From contig NZ_BARG01000020.1 in assembly GCF_000376565.1 (NCBI RefSeq), positions 1 through 64,000 of the forward strand: 64,000 nt of DNA, written 5' to 3'. Positions 23,413-32,826 of this stretch are shown one piece after another. Position 1 is the first letter of the stretch; every line of letters starts with the position of its first letter. The stretch comes from Streptomyces hokutonensis. GTDB lineage: Bacteria > Actinomycetota > Actinomycetes > Streptomycetales > Streptomycetaceae. Both the position numbers and the translations under genes were made by a program. Below the pieces are notes generated by a model. The model worked only from the letters and a program-made list of their open reading frames with translations. It made no database searches and was not told the origin of the DNA.

Positions 23413-24117
23413 TCAGTGACCCATTCCCAGTCCGCCGTCAACAGGGATGACGGCTCCAGTGATGTACGAGGCGTCGTCCGAGGCGAGGAACCGCACCGTC
23501 GCGGCGACCTCCTCGGGCTGCGCGTAACGGCCGAGCGGTACCTGCTTCACGATGTTCTCGCGCTGCTCGTCGCTGAGCACCTTGGTCATGTCGGTGTCGA
23601 CGAAGCCGGGCGCGACGACGTTGAAGGTGATGTTGCGCGAACCCAGCTCACGGGCGAGCGAACGCGCGAAGCCGACCAGGGCGGCCTTGGAGGCGGCGTA
23701 GTTCGCCTGGCCGGGGCCGCCCATCAGGCCGACGACCGACGAGATGAGGACGACGCGGCCCTTCTTGGCGCGCAGCATGCCGCGGTTGGCGCGCTTGACG
23801 ACGCGGAAGGTGCCGGTGAGGTTGGTGTCGAGAACCGAGGTGAAGTCCTCCTCGGACATGCGCATCAGGAGCGTGTCCTTGGTGACGCCCGCGTTGGCGA
23901 CCAGGACCTCGACGGGGCCGTGCTCGGCCTCGATCTCCTTGTAGGCCTGCTCCACCTGCTCGGTGTCGGTGATGTCGCACTTCACAGCGAGGAAGCCGGC
24001 CGGCGGCTCACCCGAGCGGTACGTGATCGCGACCTTGTCGCCGGCGTCGGCGAACGCACGGGCGATGGCGAGGCCGATGCCCCGGTTGCCTCCGGTGACG
24101 AGAACCGAGCGGCTCAA
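23413..24117 (-). CDS. fabG: 3-oxoacyl-[acyl-carrier-protein] reductase FabG
   Basis: 234 residues. The TTG at 24117 is chosen as start: it gives the conserved MSRSVLVTGGNRGIG N terminus and follows AAGGGTGA; no ATG or GTG fits. Rossmann motif TGGNRGIG, NAG motif VANAGVTKD, catalytic Ser in ISSVVGL and YAASKAALVGF. The C terminus YITGAVIPVDGGLGMGH is diagnostic of FabG. It reduces 3-oxoacyl-ACP with NADPH in fatty acid synthesis, just before the FabI step encoded next door. Orthologous to SCO1815 by memory. Confidence 0.97.
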   Translation of the reverse strand: MSRSVLVTGGNRGIGLAIARAFADAGDKVAITYRSGEPPAGFLAVKCDITDTEQVEQAYKEIEAEHGPVEVLVANAGVTKDTLLMRMSEEDFTSVLDTNLTGTFRVVKRANRGMLRAKKGRVVLISSVVGLMGGPGQANYAASKAALVGFARSLARELGSRNITFNVVAPGFVDTDMTKVLSDEQRENIVKQVPLGRYAQPEEVAATVRFLASDDASYITGAVIPVDGGLGMGH

Positions 24118-24358
24118 CGGATCACCCTTTCGATAGCGGTCCTGCGCGCCTGCCCGGTACTCCCTGGTTGACAGACGGCCTTGTCGAAAACCTATCGGTC
24201 GGCCCGCGCCACGGGACAATCGGGCACCGACAGTGGCTCGGGGGACTCGCTGTCGGGTCTCTACAGAAAGAGCCGACTCCGAGCGGAAACGTGTGGTCCC
24301 CGCACCTGTCCGCGCGACATGATCGGACTCCACAGGCCACGACAGCAGGGAGACCTCC
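24118..24358. other. Divergent promoter region of fabG and tldD
   Basis: 241 bp without a gene. On the minus strand TAGGTT (near 24190) with TTGTCC 19 nt upstream could serve fabG-fabI. On the plus strand TTGACA (near 24169) could start tldD, but a good -10 is not clear. Confidence 0.35.
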
Positions 24359-25882
24359 GTGCCTCATTCCATCGACGAAGCCTTCACGGCGCTTCCGCTA
24401 CGCGCCCTGGCCGACGCCGCGCTGGCACGCGCGCGTGCGCTGGGGGCCGAGCACGCGGACTTCCGGTTCGAGCGGGTGCGCAGCGCGTCCTGGCGGCTGC
24501 GGGACGCCCGGCCGGCCGGTACGTCGGACACCACCGACCTCGGGTACGCGGTGCGGGTCGTGCACGGCGGCACCTGGGGGTTCGCGTCGGGCGTGGACCT
24601 GAGCCTGGACGCCGCCGCGAAGGTCGCCTCGCAGGCGGTGGCGATGGCGAAGCTCTCCGCCCAGGTGATCAAGGCGGCCGGTTCGGACGAGCGCGTCGAG
24701 CTGGCCGCCGAGCCCGTGCACGAGGAGCGGACGTGGATCTCGTCGTACGAGATCGATCCCTTCTCGGTGCCCGACGAGGAGAAGGCGGGGCTGCTGGCGG
24801 ACTGGAGCGCCCGGCTGCTCGCGGCGGACGGCGTCAACCACGTGGACGCGTCGCTGCTCACCGTGCACGAGAACAAGTTCTACGCCGACACCGCGGGGAC
24901 CGTGACCACCCAGCAGCGCGTCCGGCTGCACCCGCAGCTCAACGCGGTGTCGGTCGACGAGTCGAGCGGCGAGTTCGACTCGATGCGCACCATCGCGCCG
25001 CCCGTGGGCCGCGGCTGGGAGTACCTCACGGGGACCGGCTGGGACTGGGACGAGGAGCTGGCCCGGATTCCCGAGCTGCTCGCGGAGAAGATGCGGGCGC
25101 CCAGCGTCGAGGCGGGCCTCTACGACCTCGTCGTAGACCCTTCGAACCTCTGGCTGACGATCCACGAGTCCATCGGCCACGCCACCGAACTGGACCGCGC
25201 GCTCGGCTACGAGGCCGCCTACGCCGGCACCTCCTTCGCCACCTTCGACAAGCTCGGCAAGCTCAAGTACGGCTCCGAGCGCATGAACGTCACCGGCGAC
25301 CGCACCGCCGAGCACGGCCTCGCGACCATCGGCTACGACGACGAGGGCGTCGAGGGCCAGTCCTGGGACCTGGTCAAGGACGGCACCCTGGTCGGCTACC
25401 AACTCGACCGCCGCATCGCCAAGTTGACCGGCTTCGACCGCTCCAACGGCTGCGCGTACGCCGACTCCCCCGGCCATGTCCCCGTGCAGCGCATGGCCAA
25501 CGTGTCGCTGCAGCCGGACCCGGCCGGGCTCTCCACGGAGGATCTGATCGGCGGGGTCGACCGCGGGATCTATGTGGTCGGCGACCGGTCGTGGTCGATC
25601 GACATGCAGCGCTACAACTTCCAGTTCACCGGGCAACGCTTCTTCAAGATCGAGAACGGCCGGATCACCGGACAGTTGCGGGACGTCGCGTACCAGGCGA
25701 CGACCACCGACTTCTGGGGGTCCATGGCGGCCGTCGGCGGCCCACAGACCTACGTCCTGGGCGGCGCCTTCAACTGCGGCAAGGCCCAGCCGGGCCAGGT
25801 CGCCGCCGTCTCGCACGGCTGCCCGTCGGCCCTCTTCACGGGCGTCAACATCCTCAACACCACGCAGGAGGCCGGTCGATGA
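24359..25882 (+). CDS. tldD: TldD-family metallopeptidase
   Basis: 507 residues, GTG start at 24359 after GGGAGACC. The zinc motif HESIGH (HExxxH) lies in TIHESIGHATELDRALG at about residues 268-284. The third ligand is probably the Cys of SHGCPSALF near the C terminus. TldD and TldE form a heterodimeric peptidase that trims leader peptides or unfolded peptides (microcin B17, CcdA in E. coli). The gene ends in a 4-nt overlap with tldE, giving matched amounts of the two subunits. Confidence 0.95.
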   Translation: MPHSIDEAFTALPLRALADAALARARALGAEHADFRFERVRSASWRLRDARPAGTSDTTDLGYAVRVVHGGTWGFASGVDLSLDAAAKVASQAVAMAKLSAQVIKAAGSDERVELAAEPVHEERTWISSYEIDPFSVPDEEKAGLLADWSARLLAADGVNHVDASLLTVHENKFYADTAGTVTTQQRVRLHPQLNAVSVDESSGEFDSMRTIAPPVGRGWEYLTGTGWDWDEELARIPELLAEKMRAPSVEAGLYDLVVDPSNLWLTIHESIGHATELDRALGYEAAYAGTSFATFDKLGKLKYGSERMNVTGDRTAEHGLATIGYDDEGVEGQSWDLVKDGTLVGYQLDRRIAKLTGFDRSNGCAYADSPGHVPVQRMANVSLQPDPAGLSTEDLIGGVDRGIYVVGDRSWSIDMQRYNFQFTGQRFFKIENGRITGQLRDVAYQATTTDFWGSMAAVGGPQTYVLGGAFNCGKAQPGQVAAVSHGCPSALFTGVNILNTTQEAGR

Positions 25883-27273
25883 GTCCTCGTACGAACAAGC
25901 CGCACGAGATCGTCGAGCGCGCCCTCGAACTGTCCCGGGCCGACGGCTGTGTCGTCATCGCGGACGAGCACTCGACCGCCAACCTCCGCTGGGCGGGCAA
26001 CGCGCTGACCACGAACGGTGTCACGCGCGGGCGCACGCTCACCGTCATCGCGACCGTCGACGGCAAGGAGGGCACCGCCTCGGGGGTCGTGTCCCGGTCC
26101 GCCGTCACCCCGGAGGAGCTGGAACCGCTCGTACGCGCCGCCGAGGCAGCCGCGCGCGGGGCCGAGCCCGCCGAGGACGCGCAGCCGCTCGTCACGGGTG
26201 TCGCTCAGTCGCCCGACTTCACGGACGGCCCCTCCGAGACCTCGTCCTCGGTGTTCACCGACTTCGCCCCGGCGCTCGGCGAATCGTTCGCACGCGCGCG
26301 TGCGGGCGGCCGCGAGCTGTACGGCTTCGCCAACCACGAGCTGGTGACCAGCTACCTCGGTACGTCGACCGGGCTGCGCCTGCGCCACGACCAGCCCAAC
26401 GGGACGCTGGAGCTGAACGCCAAGTCCCCGGACCGTACGCGCTCGGCCTGGGCCGGCCGCTCGACCCGGGACTTCAAGGACGTGGACCCGGCGGCCCTGG
26501 ACGCCGAGTTGGCCGTACGACTGGGCTGGGCCGAGCGGAAGATCGAACTGCCCGCCGGGCGGTACGAGACGCTGCTGCCGCCGACCGCGGTCGCCGACCT
26601 GTTGATCTACCAGATGTGGTCGGCGTCGGGGCGGGACGCGGTCGAGGGCCGCACGGTGTTCTCCAAGCCGGGCGGTGGCACCCGCGTCGGCGAGAAGCTC
26701 ACCGAGCTGCCGCTGACGCTGCGCAGCGACCCGAACGAACCGGGCCTGGAATCCGCCCCGTTCGTGCTCGCCCACACCTCCGGGGGCGACCAGTCGGTGT
26801 TCGACAACGGGCTGCCGCTGGCGGCGACCGACTGGGTGCGCGAGGGCGAGTTGCAGCACCTGTTGACGAGTCGGCACAGCGCGGGCCTGACCGGGCTGCC
26901 GGTGGCTCCGTCCATCGACAACCTCATCCTCAGCGGGGGCGAGGACCGCTCCCTGGAGGAGATGGTCGCGAGCACCGAGCGCGGGCTGCTGCTCACCTGC
27001 CTCTGGTACATCCGCGAGGTCGACCCGGCGACGCTGCTGCTCACCGGGCTGACCCGGGACGGCGTCTACCTCGTCGAGAACGGCGAGGTGGCGGGCGAGG
27101 TGAACAACTTCCGGTTCAACGAGTCGCCGGTGGATCTGCTGGGGCGGGCCACCGAGGCGGGGCGGACGGAAAAGACGCTGCCGAGGGAATGGAGCGACTG
27201 GTTCACTAGGGCTGCGATGCCCGCGCTGCGGGTGCCGGACTTCAATATGAGCTCTGTCAGTCAGGGCGTATAA
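25879..27273 (+). CDS. tldE: TldE/PmbA-family partner protein
   Basis: 464 residues, ATG inside the tldD stop (ATGA). It shares the TldD/PmbA fold: N-terminal segment NLRWAGNALTTNGVTRG and C-terminal barrel parts (LLTCLWYIREVDP, NGEVAGEVNNFRFNESPVDLL). It lacks the HExxxH motif, as expected of the non-catalytic subunit. It works with TldD in the cytoplasm. tyrS follows after 45 nt and may be reached by read-through. Confidence 0.94.
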   Translation: MSPRTNKPHEIVERALELSRADGCVVIADEHSTANLRWAGNALTTNGVTRGRTLTVIATVDGKEGTASGVVSRSAVTPEELEPLVRAAEAAARGAEPAEDAQPLVTGVAQSPDFTDGPSETSSSVFTDFAPALGESFARARAGGRELYGFANHELVTSYLGTSTGLRLRHDQPNGTLELNAKSPDRTRSAWAGRSTRDFKDVDPAALDAELAVRLGWAERKIELPAGRYETLLPPTAVADLLIYQMWSASGRDAVEGRTVFSKPGGGTRVGEKLTELPLTLRSDPNEPGLESAPFVLAHTSGGDQSVFDNGLPLAATDWVREGELQHLLTSRHSAGLTGLPVAPSIDNLILSGGEDRSLEEMVASTERGLLLTCLWYIREVDPATLLLTGLTRDGVYLVENGEVAGEVNNFRFNESPVDLLGRATEAGRTEKTLPREWSDWFTRAAMPALRVPDFNMSSVSQGV

Positions 27274-27318
27274 CCTCGTACCTGATCCACGAGACCATCC
27301 CAAGGAGATACGAGAACC

Positions 27319-28587
27319 GTGACGGACATCGTCGACGAACTGCAGTGGCGGGGGCTCATCGCCCTCTCCACTGACGAGGACGCATTGCGCAAGGCGTTCG
27401 CGGACGGTCCCGTCACGTTCTATTGCGGTTTCGACCCGACCGCGCCCAGCCTGCACCTCGGCAACCTCGTGCAGATCCTGACCATGCGCCGGATCCAGCA
27501 GGCGGGCAACCGTCCGCTGGGCCTGGTCGGCGGTGCCACGGGTCTGATCGGCGACCCGAAGCCCAACGCGGAGCGGACGCTCAACTCGCCGGACGTCGTG
27601 GCCCAGTGGGTCGAGCGGCTGCGCGCGCAGATCGCCCCGCTGCTGGACTTCGAGGGCCCGCACGCGGCGATCATGGTCAACAACCTGGACTGGACCCAGG
27701 GCCTGTCGGCCATCGAGTTCCTGCGGGACATCGGCAAGCACTTCCGGGTCAACAAGATGATCGCGAAGGAGGCCGTCTCCCGGCGGCTCAACTCCGACGC
27801 GGGCATCAGCTACACCGAGTTCAGCTACCAGATCCTCCAGGGCATGGACTTCCTGGAGCTGTACCGCAGGCACGGCTGCACGCTCCAGACCGGCGGCAGC
27901 GACCAGTGGGGCAACCTCACCTCGGGCACCGACCTGATCCACCGGGTCGACCCGGAGGCCGTGGTGCACGCGCTGGGTACGCCGCTGATCACCAAGGCCG
28001 ACGGCACCAAGTTCGGCAAGACGGAGTCCGGCACGGTCTGGCTCGACCCCGAGATGACCACGCCGTACGCCTTCTACCAGTTCTGGCTGAACGCGGACGA
28101 CCGGGACGTCTCCAAGTTCCTGCGCATCTTCAGCTTCAAGTCGCACGAGGAGATCGAGGAGCTGGAGCGGCAGACCGAGGAGCGTCCGCAGGCGCGTGCC
28201 GCGCAGCGCGCGCTGGCCGAGGAACTGACGACGCTGGTGCACGGCGCCGAGCAGACGGCCGCGGTGACCGCCGCGTCCAAGGCGCTGTTCGGGCAGGGCG
28301 AGCTGGCGGAGCTGGACGAGAAGACGCTCGCCGCGTCCCTCTCCGAGCTGCCGCACGTCCAGGTCGCCGAACTCGGCCCGGTCGTCGACCTGTTCACCGA
28401 GGTCGGCCTGGTGGCGAGCAAGTCCGCCGCGCGGCGGACCGTGAAGGAGGGCGGGGCCTACGTGAACAACGTGAAGGTCGCCGCGGAGGATGCCGTGCCG
28501 GGCACGGAGGATCTCCTTCATGGGCGGTGGCTGGTGCTTCGGCGGGGCAAGAAGAATCTTGCCGCCGTTGAGGTCACGGGCGCTTGA
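27319..28587 (+). CDS. tyrS: Tyrosyl-tRNA synthetase
   Basis: 422 residues, GTG start with AAGGAGA upstream. Class I signatures: HLGN at 46-49 (HIGH motif) in [17 protein letters not shown], and KFGKT near residue 231 (KMSKS motif) in [13 protein letters not shown]. The tyrosine-binding blocks [10 protein letters not shown] and [13 protein letters not shown] are present. The C-terminal S4 RNA-binding domain (about 355-415) includes [18 protein letters not shown]. It charges tRNA-Tyr. The 45-nt gap before it leaves no room for a T-box. Confidence 0.98.
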   Translation: MTDIVDELQWRGLIALSTDEDALRKAFADGPVTFYCGFDPTAPSLHLGNLVQILTMRRIQQAGNRPLGLVGGATGLIGDPKPNAERTLNSPDVVAQWVERLRAQIAPLLDFEGPHAAIMVNNLDWTQGLSAIEFLRDIGKHFRVNKMIAKEAVSRRLNSDAGISYTEFSYQILQGMDFLELYRRHGCTLQTGGSDQWGNLTSGTDLIHRVDPEAVVHALGTPLITKADGTKFGKTESGTVWLDPEMTTPYAFYQFWLNADDRDVSKFLRIFSFKSHEEIEELERQTEERPQARAAQRALAEELTTLVHGAEQTAAVTAASKALFGQGELAELDEKTLAASLSELPHVQVAELGPVVDLFTEVGLVASKSAARRTVKEGGAYVNNVKVAAEDAVPGTEDLLHGRWLVLRRGKKNLAAVEVTGA

Positions 28588-28591
28588 GCGC

Positions 28592-28638
28592 ATGGCGAAG
28601 GGGCGGTTTCCCGGTTCGGGAGGCCGCCCCTTCGCCAT
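28592..28638. terminator. Bidirectional terminator between tyrS and the GlsB-like gene
   Basis: ATGGCGAAGGGGCGG pairs with CCGCCCCTTCGCCAT (15 bp), with an inner TCCCG/CGGGA stem. Confidence 0.85.
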
Positions 28639-28645
28639 AGGGATG

Positions 28646-28924
28646 TCAGGCTCGTTGTTTGTTCTTGCCGATTGTCGCCATGTACGCCATGTCGACCACG
28701 AAGACGATGATGATCGCGGCGATGAGCTGGAACGCGTGGCGGCTCCAGTCGATGCCCCTGGTCGCTTCGACGCCGAACGCCCGGGCGATCGCGTTGCCGA
28801 CGATGGCGCCGAGAATGCCGCAGATGGTGGTCAGCCAGAGCGGACTGTGCTGCTTGCCCGGGATGATCGCCTTCGCGATCAGGCCCAGCACGAATCCCAC
28901 GATGATCGCCCACAACCAGCCCAT
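28646..28924 (-). CDS. GlsB/YeaQ/YmgE-family stress-response membrane protein
   Basis: 92 residues from ATG at 28924, the start that begins MGWLWAIIVGFVLGLIAKAI. It has three short membrane helices with the Gly-rich motif TTICGILGAIVGNAIARAFG typical of the family (transglycosylase-associated proteins). The C terminus is basic. Expressed under stress in other bacteria; molecular role unknown. Single-gene unit convergent with tyrS. Confidence 0.9.
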   Translation of the reverse strand: MGWLWAIIVGFVLGLIAKAIIPGKQHSPLWLTTICGILGAIVGNAIARAFGVEATRGIDWSRHAFQLIAAIIIVFVVDMAYMATIGKNKQRA

Positions 28925-29171
28925 GGCTGCCTCCTTGTACGGCTCGACGTGAGCATTACGCCAAGTGTGGGCCCGGTCGCCGTACGCCGCATGTCGGGTA
29001 GGGCCGTACGTGGTATGGCGCAGGTTGCTCGCCCGGACCTGGGGTGCCCCGGTCTCGAAGGCGGCGCAGGCGCGGCGTAACGTTGGTGGTGTCGGGGCCC
29101 GGTTCCCGGATCGGGTGCGAACCGGGGTTGCGGGCCGGGGAGAGTCCGATGCGGGCGGATGGTGGAATGTG

Positions 29172-29570
29172 ATGCGGAAGCTGCACGGCGAAGGCAACGC
29201 CCAGGTGTTCCGGATCACCGGAGCCCGGACGGGACTCGCGGAGGATGTCCGCGGTCGGCAGCGCCGGTACGTCATCTCGATGTCGATCCGTACGGTGTCG
29301 GTGATTCTCGCCTGTTCCCTGTGGAACGTCGAACGGCACGTCGCGATCGTCGCGTTGGTTCTCGGTGTGCTTCTCCCCTATGTCGCCGTGGTGATCGCGA
29401 ACGCCGGGCGGGAGAACGCGCCCGGTCTGCCGTCGACGTTCGTCACCGCGCCGCTGCGGCCGATGATCATGCCGCCGCGGTCGGACGAGGGCGTCGCGGA
29501 ACCCGTCCCGGAAGAGGTCGTGCCGGAGCCGACGCCCGGTGCCCGGGGCGAACCGCAGGGCCGGTCGTGA
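29172..29570 (+). CDS. DUF3099-type small membrane protein
   Basis: 132 residues from ATG at 29172. The N-terminal segment VFRITGARTGLAEDVRGRQR followed by RYVISMSIRTVSVILACSL is characteristic of DUF3099 proteins. Two membrane helices (about 37-55 and 60-80) are followed by a Pro/Glu-rich tail. It is found in actinomycetes and has no known role. The 247-bp upstream gap holds an 8-bp hairpin at 29098-29126 and no gene. Confidence 0.82.
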   Translation: MRKLHGEGNAQVFRITGARTGLAEDVRGRQRRYVISMSIRTVSVILACSLWNVERHVAIVALVLGVLLPYVAVVIANAGRENAPGLPSTFVTAPLRPMIMPPRSDEGVAEPVPEEVVPEPTPGARGEPQGRS

Positions 29571-29715
29571 CCATGGCGAACGTGCCATAAACGGAAGTCG
29601 GCTCCGCACCAAGCTCAAGAAAAGCTCAGATCAATCATGTTGTTCCGGTGCCGAGCGACCGGTTACCCGTGACATACTTCGTACGCGCTCCGCATCCCCC
29701 GTCGGAGCGACAGAC

Positions 29716-29759
29716 CGACGCCGGGCAGCTCCCCCCGTGGCTGCTCGGCGTCGCCTTTT
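29716..29759 (+). terminator. T-tailed hairpin upstream of the 72-residue protein gene
   Basis: CGACGCCGGGCAGC pairs with GCTGCTCGGCGTCG (14 bp, one G-U) and is followed by CCTTTT. It lies 145 nt past the DUF3099 stop and 34 nt before the next start. It could end the upstream transcript, attenuate the downstream gene, or be the end of a small RNA. Confidence 0.65.
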
Positions 29760-29793
29760 CAGCGCATCTGTGAGACGAATTCCGTGAGTTCCC

Positions 29794-30012
29794 GTGAGTG
29801 ACGAGACACCCATCTGCTCCGCGAAGGGCTGCCGCGCCGACGCCGTGTGGGTCCTCGTGTGGAACAACCCGAAGGTCCACACGCCGGAGCGGCGCAAGAC
29901 GTGGCTCGCGTGCGAGGAGCATCGCGAGCACCTGTCCCAGTTCCTCGGTGTACGGGGCTTCCTGAAGGACGTCGTCAAGTTCGAGGACTGGGAAGCGCCC
30001 GAGACCTCGTAA
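29794..30012 (+). CDS. Small conserved protein with cysteine motif
   Basis: 72 residues, GTG start. It begins SDETPICSAKGCRADAVWVL and has a later CEEHREHL segment; C-x4-C plus C-x2-H could bind zinc. It is conserved in Streptomyces, where databases sometimes label it acetone carboxylase, which the sequence does not support. Cytoplasmic, role unknown. It lies between a T-tailed hairpin and the convergent moaA. Confidence 0.8.
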   Translation: MSDETPICSAKGCRADAVWVLVWNNPKVHTPERRKTWLACEEHREHLSQFLGVRGFLKDVVKFEDWEAPETS

Positions 30013-30058
30013 CGCCCGTTCGAAGTCCCGTCAGGACCCCTTCGTCTACGACGGCTGC

Positions 30059-31048
30059 TCAGCCGCCGATCGCCGACATCGGGCGGTCCGGCTGGAGGAA
30101 CGACGGGTCGTCCAGGCCCGAGCCCGCCTTCTTGCCCCACATCGCCTGGCGCCAGATGCGGGCTATCTCCTCGTCCGGGGCGCCCGAGCGCAGGGCGGTA
30201 CGGAGGTCGGTCTCCTCGCGGGCGAACAGGCAGTTGCGTATCTGGCCGTCGGCGGTCAGGCGCGTGCGGTCGCAGGCCGCGCAGAACGGGCGGGTGACCG
30301 AGGCGATGACGCCCACGCGGTGCGGGCCGCCGTCCACGATCCAGCGCTCGGCCGGGGCCGAGCCGCGCTCGTCGGTGTCTTCGGGGGTCAGCTCGAAGCG
30401 GGTGCGGAGGGAGGCGAGGATGTCGCCGGCCGTGACCATGCCCTCGCGCTTCCAGCCGTGCTGGGCGTCCAGGGGCATCTGCTCGATGAAGCGCAGCTCG
30501 TAGTCGTGCGCGACGGCCCAGGCCAGCAGGTCCGGGGCCTCGTCGGCGTTGTGGCCCGGCATGAGCACCGAGTTGATCTTCACCGGGGTCAGGCCCGCGT
30601 CGTGAGCGGCTTCCAGGCCCGCGAGGACGTCCTTGAGTCGGTCGCGGCGGGTGAGGGTCTTGAAGACGTCCGGGCGCAGGGTGTCCAGGGAGACGTTGAC
30701 CCGGTCCAGGCCCGCCTTCTTCAGGGCGGTCGCCGTGCGCTTGAGGCCGATGCCGTTGGTGGTGAGGGACATCCGGGGGCGGGGCTTAAGGGCCGCGACC
30801 CGCTCGACGATGCCGACCAGGCCGGGGCGCAGCAGGGGCTCGCCGCCGGTGAAGCGGACCTCCTCGATACCGAGGGAGGTGACCGCGATGTCTATCAGGC
30901 GGACGATCTCGTCGTCCGTGAGGAGGTCGGGCTTCGCCAGCCACTGCAGGCCCTCCTCGGGCATGCAGTACGTACACCGGAGGTTGCACCGGTCGGTCAG
31001 CGAAACCCTCAGGTCGGTGGCCACTCGGCCATAGGTGTCGATGAGCAC
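30059..31048 (-). CDS. moaA: GTP 3',8-cyclase MoaA
   Basis: 329 residues from GTG at 31048 with GGAGG 9 nt upstream. The radical-SAM motif CNLRCTYC (Cys21, 25, 28) is near the N terminus. EVRFTGGEPLLRPG follows. The second [4Fe-4S] site is in FCAACDRTRLTADGQIRNC. The C terminus ends in the conserved Gly-Gly pair. It converts GTP to 3',8-cyclo-GTP in the first step of molybdenum cofactor synthesis. No other moa gene is adjacent, so the pathway is dispersed. Longer upstream frames are not real. Confidence 0.96.
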   Translation of the reverse strand: MLIDTYGRVATDLRVSLTDRCNLRCTYCMPEEGLQWLAKPDLLTDDEIVRLIDIAVTSLGIEEVRFTGGEPLLRPGLVGIVERVAALKPRPRMSLTTNGIGLKRTATALKKAGLDRVNVSLDTLRPDVFKTLTRRDRLKDVLAGLEAAHDAGLTPVKINSVLMPGHNADEAPDLLAWAVAHDYELRFIEQMPLDAQHGWKREGMVTAGDILASLRTRFELTPEDTDERGSAPAERWIVDGGPHRVGVIASVTRPFCAACDRTRLTADGQIRNCLFAREETDLRTALRSGAPDEEIARIWRQAMWGKKAGSGLDDPSFLQPDRPMSAIGG

Positions 31049-31150
31049 GTGGGCCTCCTCCCTCGATTCGGATCGCATGTTTTCCGACACCTGCGAGCCT
31101 ACGCGACACCTCTGACAACGAGAGCGGCCCGATCCCACGAGGTACGACGG

Positions 31151-31180
31151 GGCCGCGTCGTAGGGATCTACGACGCGGCC
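31151..31180 (-). terminator. Terminator hairpin after the symporter operon
   Basis: GGCCGCGTCGTAG pairs perfectly with CTACGACGCGGCC around GGAT, 27 nt beyond the symporter stop on the minus strand. Confidence 0.75.
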
Positions 31181-31206
31181 GTCGGCGTGGGGGGACTCGG
31201 AGCGAC

Positions 31207-32826
31207 TCAGTGGGCTCCGGTGCCGGTCAGGGACCGTACCTCCAGCTCCGCGTACTTGGCGGTGTCGGGCTCCTCCTTGGAGAGGATCGTGCCGAGCCAG
31301 CCCAGCAGGAAGCCGACCGGGATGGAGATGATGCCGGGGTTCTCCAGGGGGAACCAGTGGAAGTCGACGTCCGGGAACATCGAGGCGGGTTTGCCGGAGA
31401 CGACCGGCGAGAACAGGACCAGGCCGACCGCGGTGACCAGGCCGCCGTAGATCGACCACAGGGCCCCTGAAGTCGTGAAGCGCTTCCAGAAGAGGCTGTA
31501 GAGGATGGTCGGGAGGTTGGCGGAGGCGGCGACCGCGAAGGCGAGGGCCACCAGGCCGGCGACGTTCAGGTCGCGGGCGAGGGCGCCGAGGAGGATGGAG
31601 ACGGCGCCGATGCCGACCGTGGCGTACCGGGCGGCGGCCATCTCCTGTTTCTCCGTCGCCTGTCCCCGCTTGATGACGTTGGCGTAGATGTCGTGGGCGA
31701 AGGAGGAGGACGAGGCCAGGGTGAGGCCGGCGACGACCGCGAGGATCGTGGCGAAGGCGACGGCCGAGATGCTGGCCAGGAGGATGGCGCCCCAGTTGGA
31801 GTCGACCCCGCCCAGATGGAGGGCCAGGAGGGGGGCCGCCGTGTTGCCCGCCTTGTTGGAGGCGATGATCTCGTCCGGTTTGATCAGTGCCGCGGCGCCG
31901 AAGCCGAGGGCCAGGGTCATCAGGTAGAAGGCGCCGATGAGGCCGATGGCCCAGTTGACCGACTTACGGGCGGCCTTGGCGGTGGGCACCGTGTAGAAGC
32001 GGATCAGGATGTGCGGCAGGCCGGCGGTGCCGAGGACCAGGGCGATGCCCAGGGAGATGAAGTCCAGCTTGGTGGTGCCGGTGGCGCCGTACTTGAGGCC
32101 GGGGTTCAGGAAGGCGGAGCCCTTGCCGCTGTTGTCGGCGGCCTTGCCGAGCAGGTCGGAGACGTTGAAGTTGAACTTCAGCAGCACCAGGAAGGTCAGC
32201 AGCAGGGCGCCTGCGATGAGCAGGCAGGCCTTGACCATCTGGACCCAGGTGGTGCCCTTCATGCCGCCGATGGTGACGTACACGATCATCAGGACGCCGA
32301 CCAGGGCGACGATGCCGATCTTGCCCGCGTCGCTGGTGATGCCCAGGAGCAGGGAGACCAGGACGCCCGCGCCGGCCATCTGGGCCAGCAGGTAGAAGAT
32401 CGACACCACGATGGTGGAGGTGCCGGCCGCCGTACGGACCGGCCGCTGGCGCATGCGGTAGGCGAGGACGTCGCCCATGGTGTAGCGGCCGGAGTTGCGC
32501 AGCGGTTCGGCCACCAGGAGCAGGGCGACCAGCCAGGCGACCAGGAAGCCGATCGAGTACAGGAAGCCGTCGTACCCGAAGAGGGCGATGGCGCCGGCGA
32601 TGCCGAGGAAGGACGCGGCCGACATGTAGTCGCCGGAGACGGCCAGGCCGTTCTGGAAGGCGGTGAACTGCCGGCCGCCCGCGTAGAAGTCGGCGGCGCT
32701 CTTGGTCTGGCGGCCCGCCCACACGGTGATGACGAGTGTCGCGGCGACGAAGACCGCGAACAGGGTGATGATCAGCGGCCGGTGCTGGCTCGCCTCGCCG
32801 GCGGCCAGGGTGATCACGGGGCTCAT
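31207..32826 (-). CDS. Sodium:solute symporter, cation/acetate type
   Basis: 539 residues, about 13 membrane helices. SSS-family features: VTVWAGRQTKSAADFYAGGR near the N terminus, SGDYMSAASFLGIAGAIALF, YTMGDVLAYRMRQRPVR and the AGLTLASSSSFAHDIYANVI segment. This resembles ActP, which takes up acetate and other short monocarboxylates with sodium. The upstream gene encodes a DUF485 protein and overlaps by 4 nt, the arrangement of E. coli yjcH-actP. Substrate is inferred from that context. Confidence 0.93.
   Translation of the reverse strand: MSPVITLAAGEASQHRPLIITLFAVFVAATLVITVWAGRQTKSAADFYAGGRQFTAFQNGLAVSGDYMSAASFLGIAGAIALFGYDGFLYSIGFLVAWLVALLLVAEPLRNSGRYTMGDVLAYRMRQRPVRTAAGTSTIVVSIFYLLAQMAGAGVLVSLLLGITSDAGKIGIVALVGVLMIVYVTIGGMKGTTWVQMVKACLLIAGALLLTFLVLLKFNFNVSDLLGKAADNSGKGSAFLNPGLKYGATGTTKLDFISLGIALVLGTAGLPHILIRFYTVPTAKAARKSVNWAIGLIGAFYLMTLALGFGAAALIKPDEIIASNKAGNTAAPLLALHLGGVDSNWGAILLASISAVAFATILAVVAGLTLASSSSFAHDIYANVIKRGQATEKQEMAAARYATVGIGAVSILLGALARDLNVAGLVALAFAVAASANLPTILYSLFWKRFTTSGALWSIYGGLVTAVGLVLFSPVVSGKPASMFPDVDFHWFPLENPGIISIPVGFLLGWLGTILSKEEPDTAKYAELEVRSLTGTGAH

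Noticed and set aside
27274..27318. T-box leader before tyrS
   Set aside because: Only 45 nt separate tldE and tyrS, too short for a T-box, and no terminator/antiterminator pair is visible.
29794..30012. Acetone carboxylase label for the 72-residue protein
   Set aside because: The protein is far too short and has no carboxylase motif; the label seems to be a database carry-over.
31049..31206. Molybdenum-cofactor riboswitch near moaA
   Set aside because: The gap is short and its only clear structure is the terminator of the neighbouring symporter gene.
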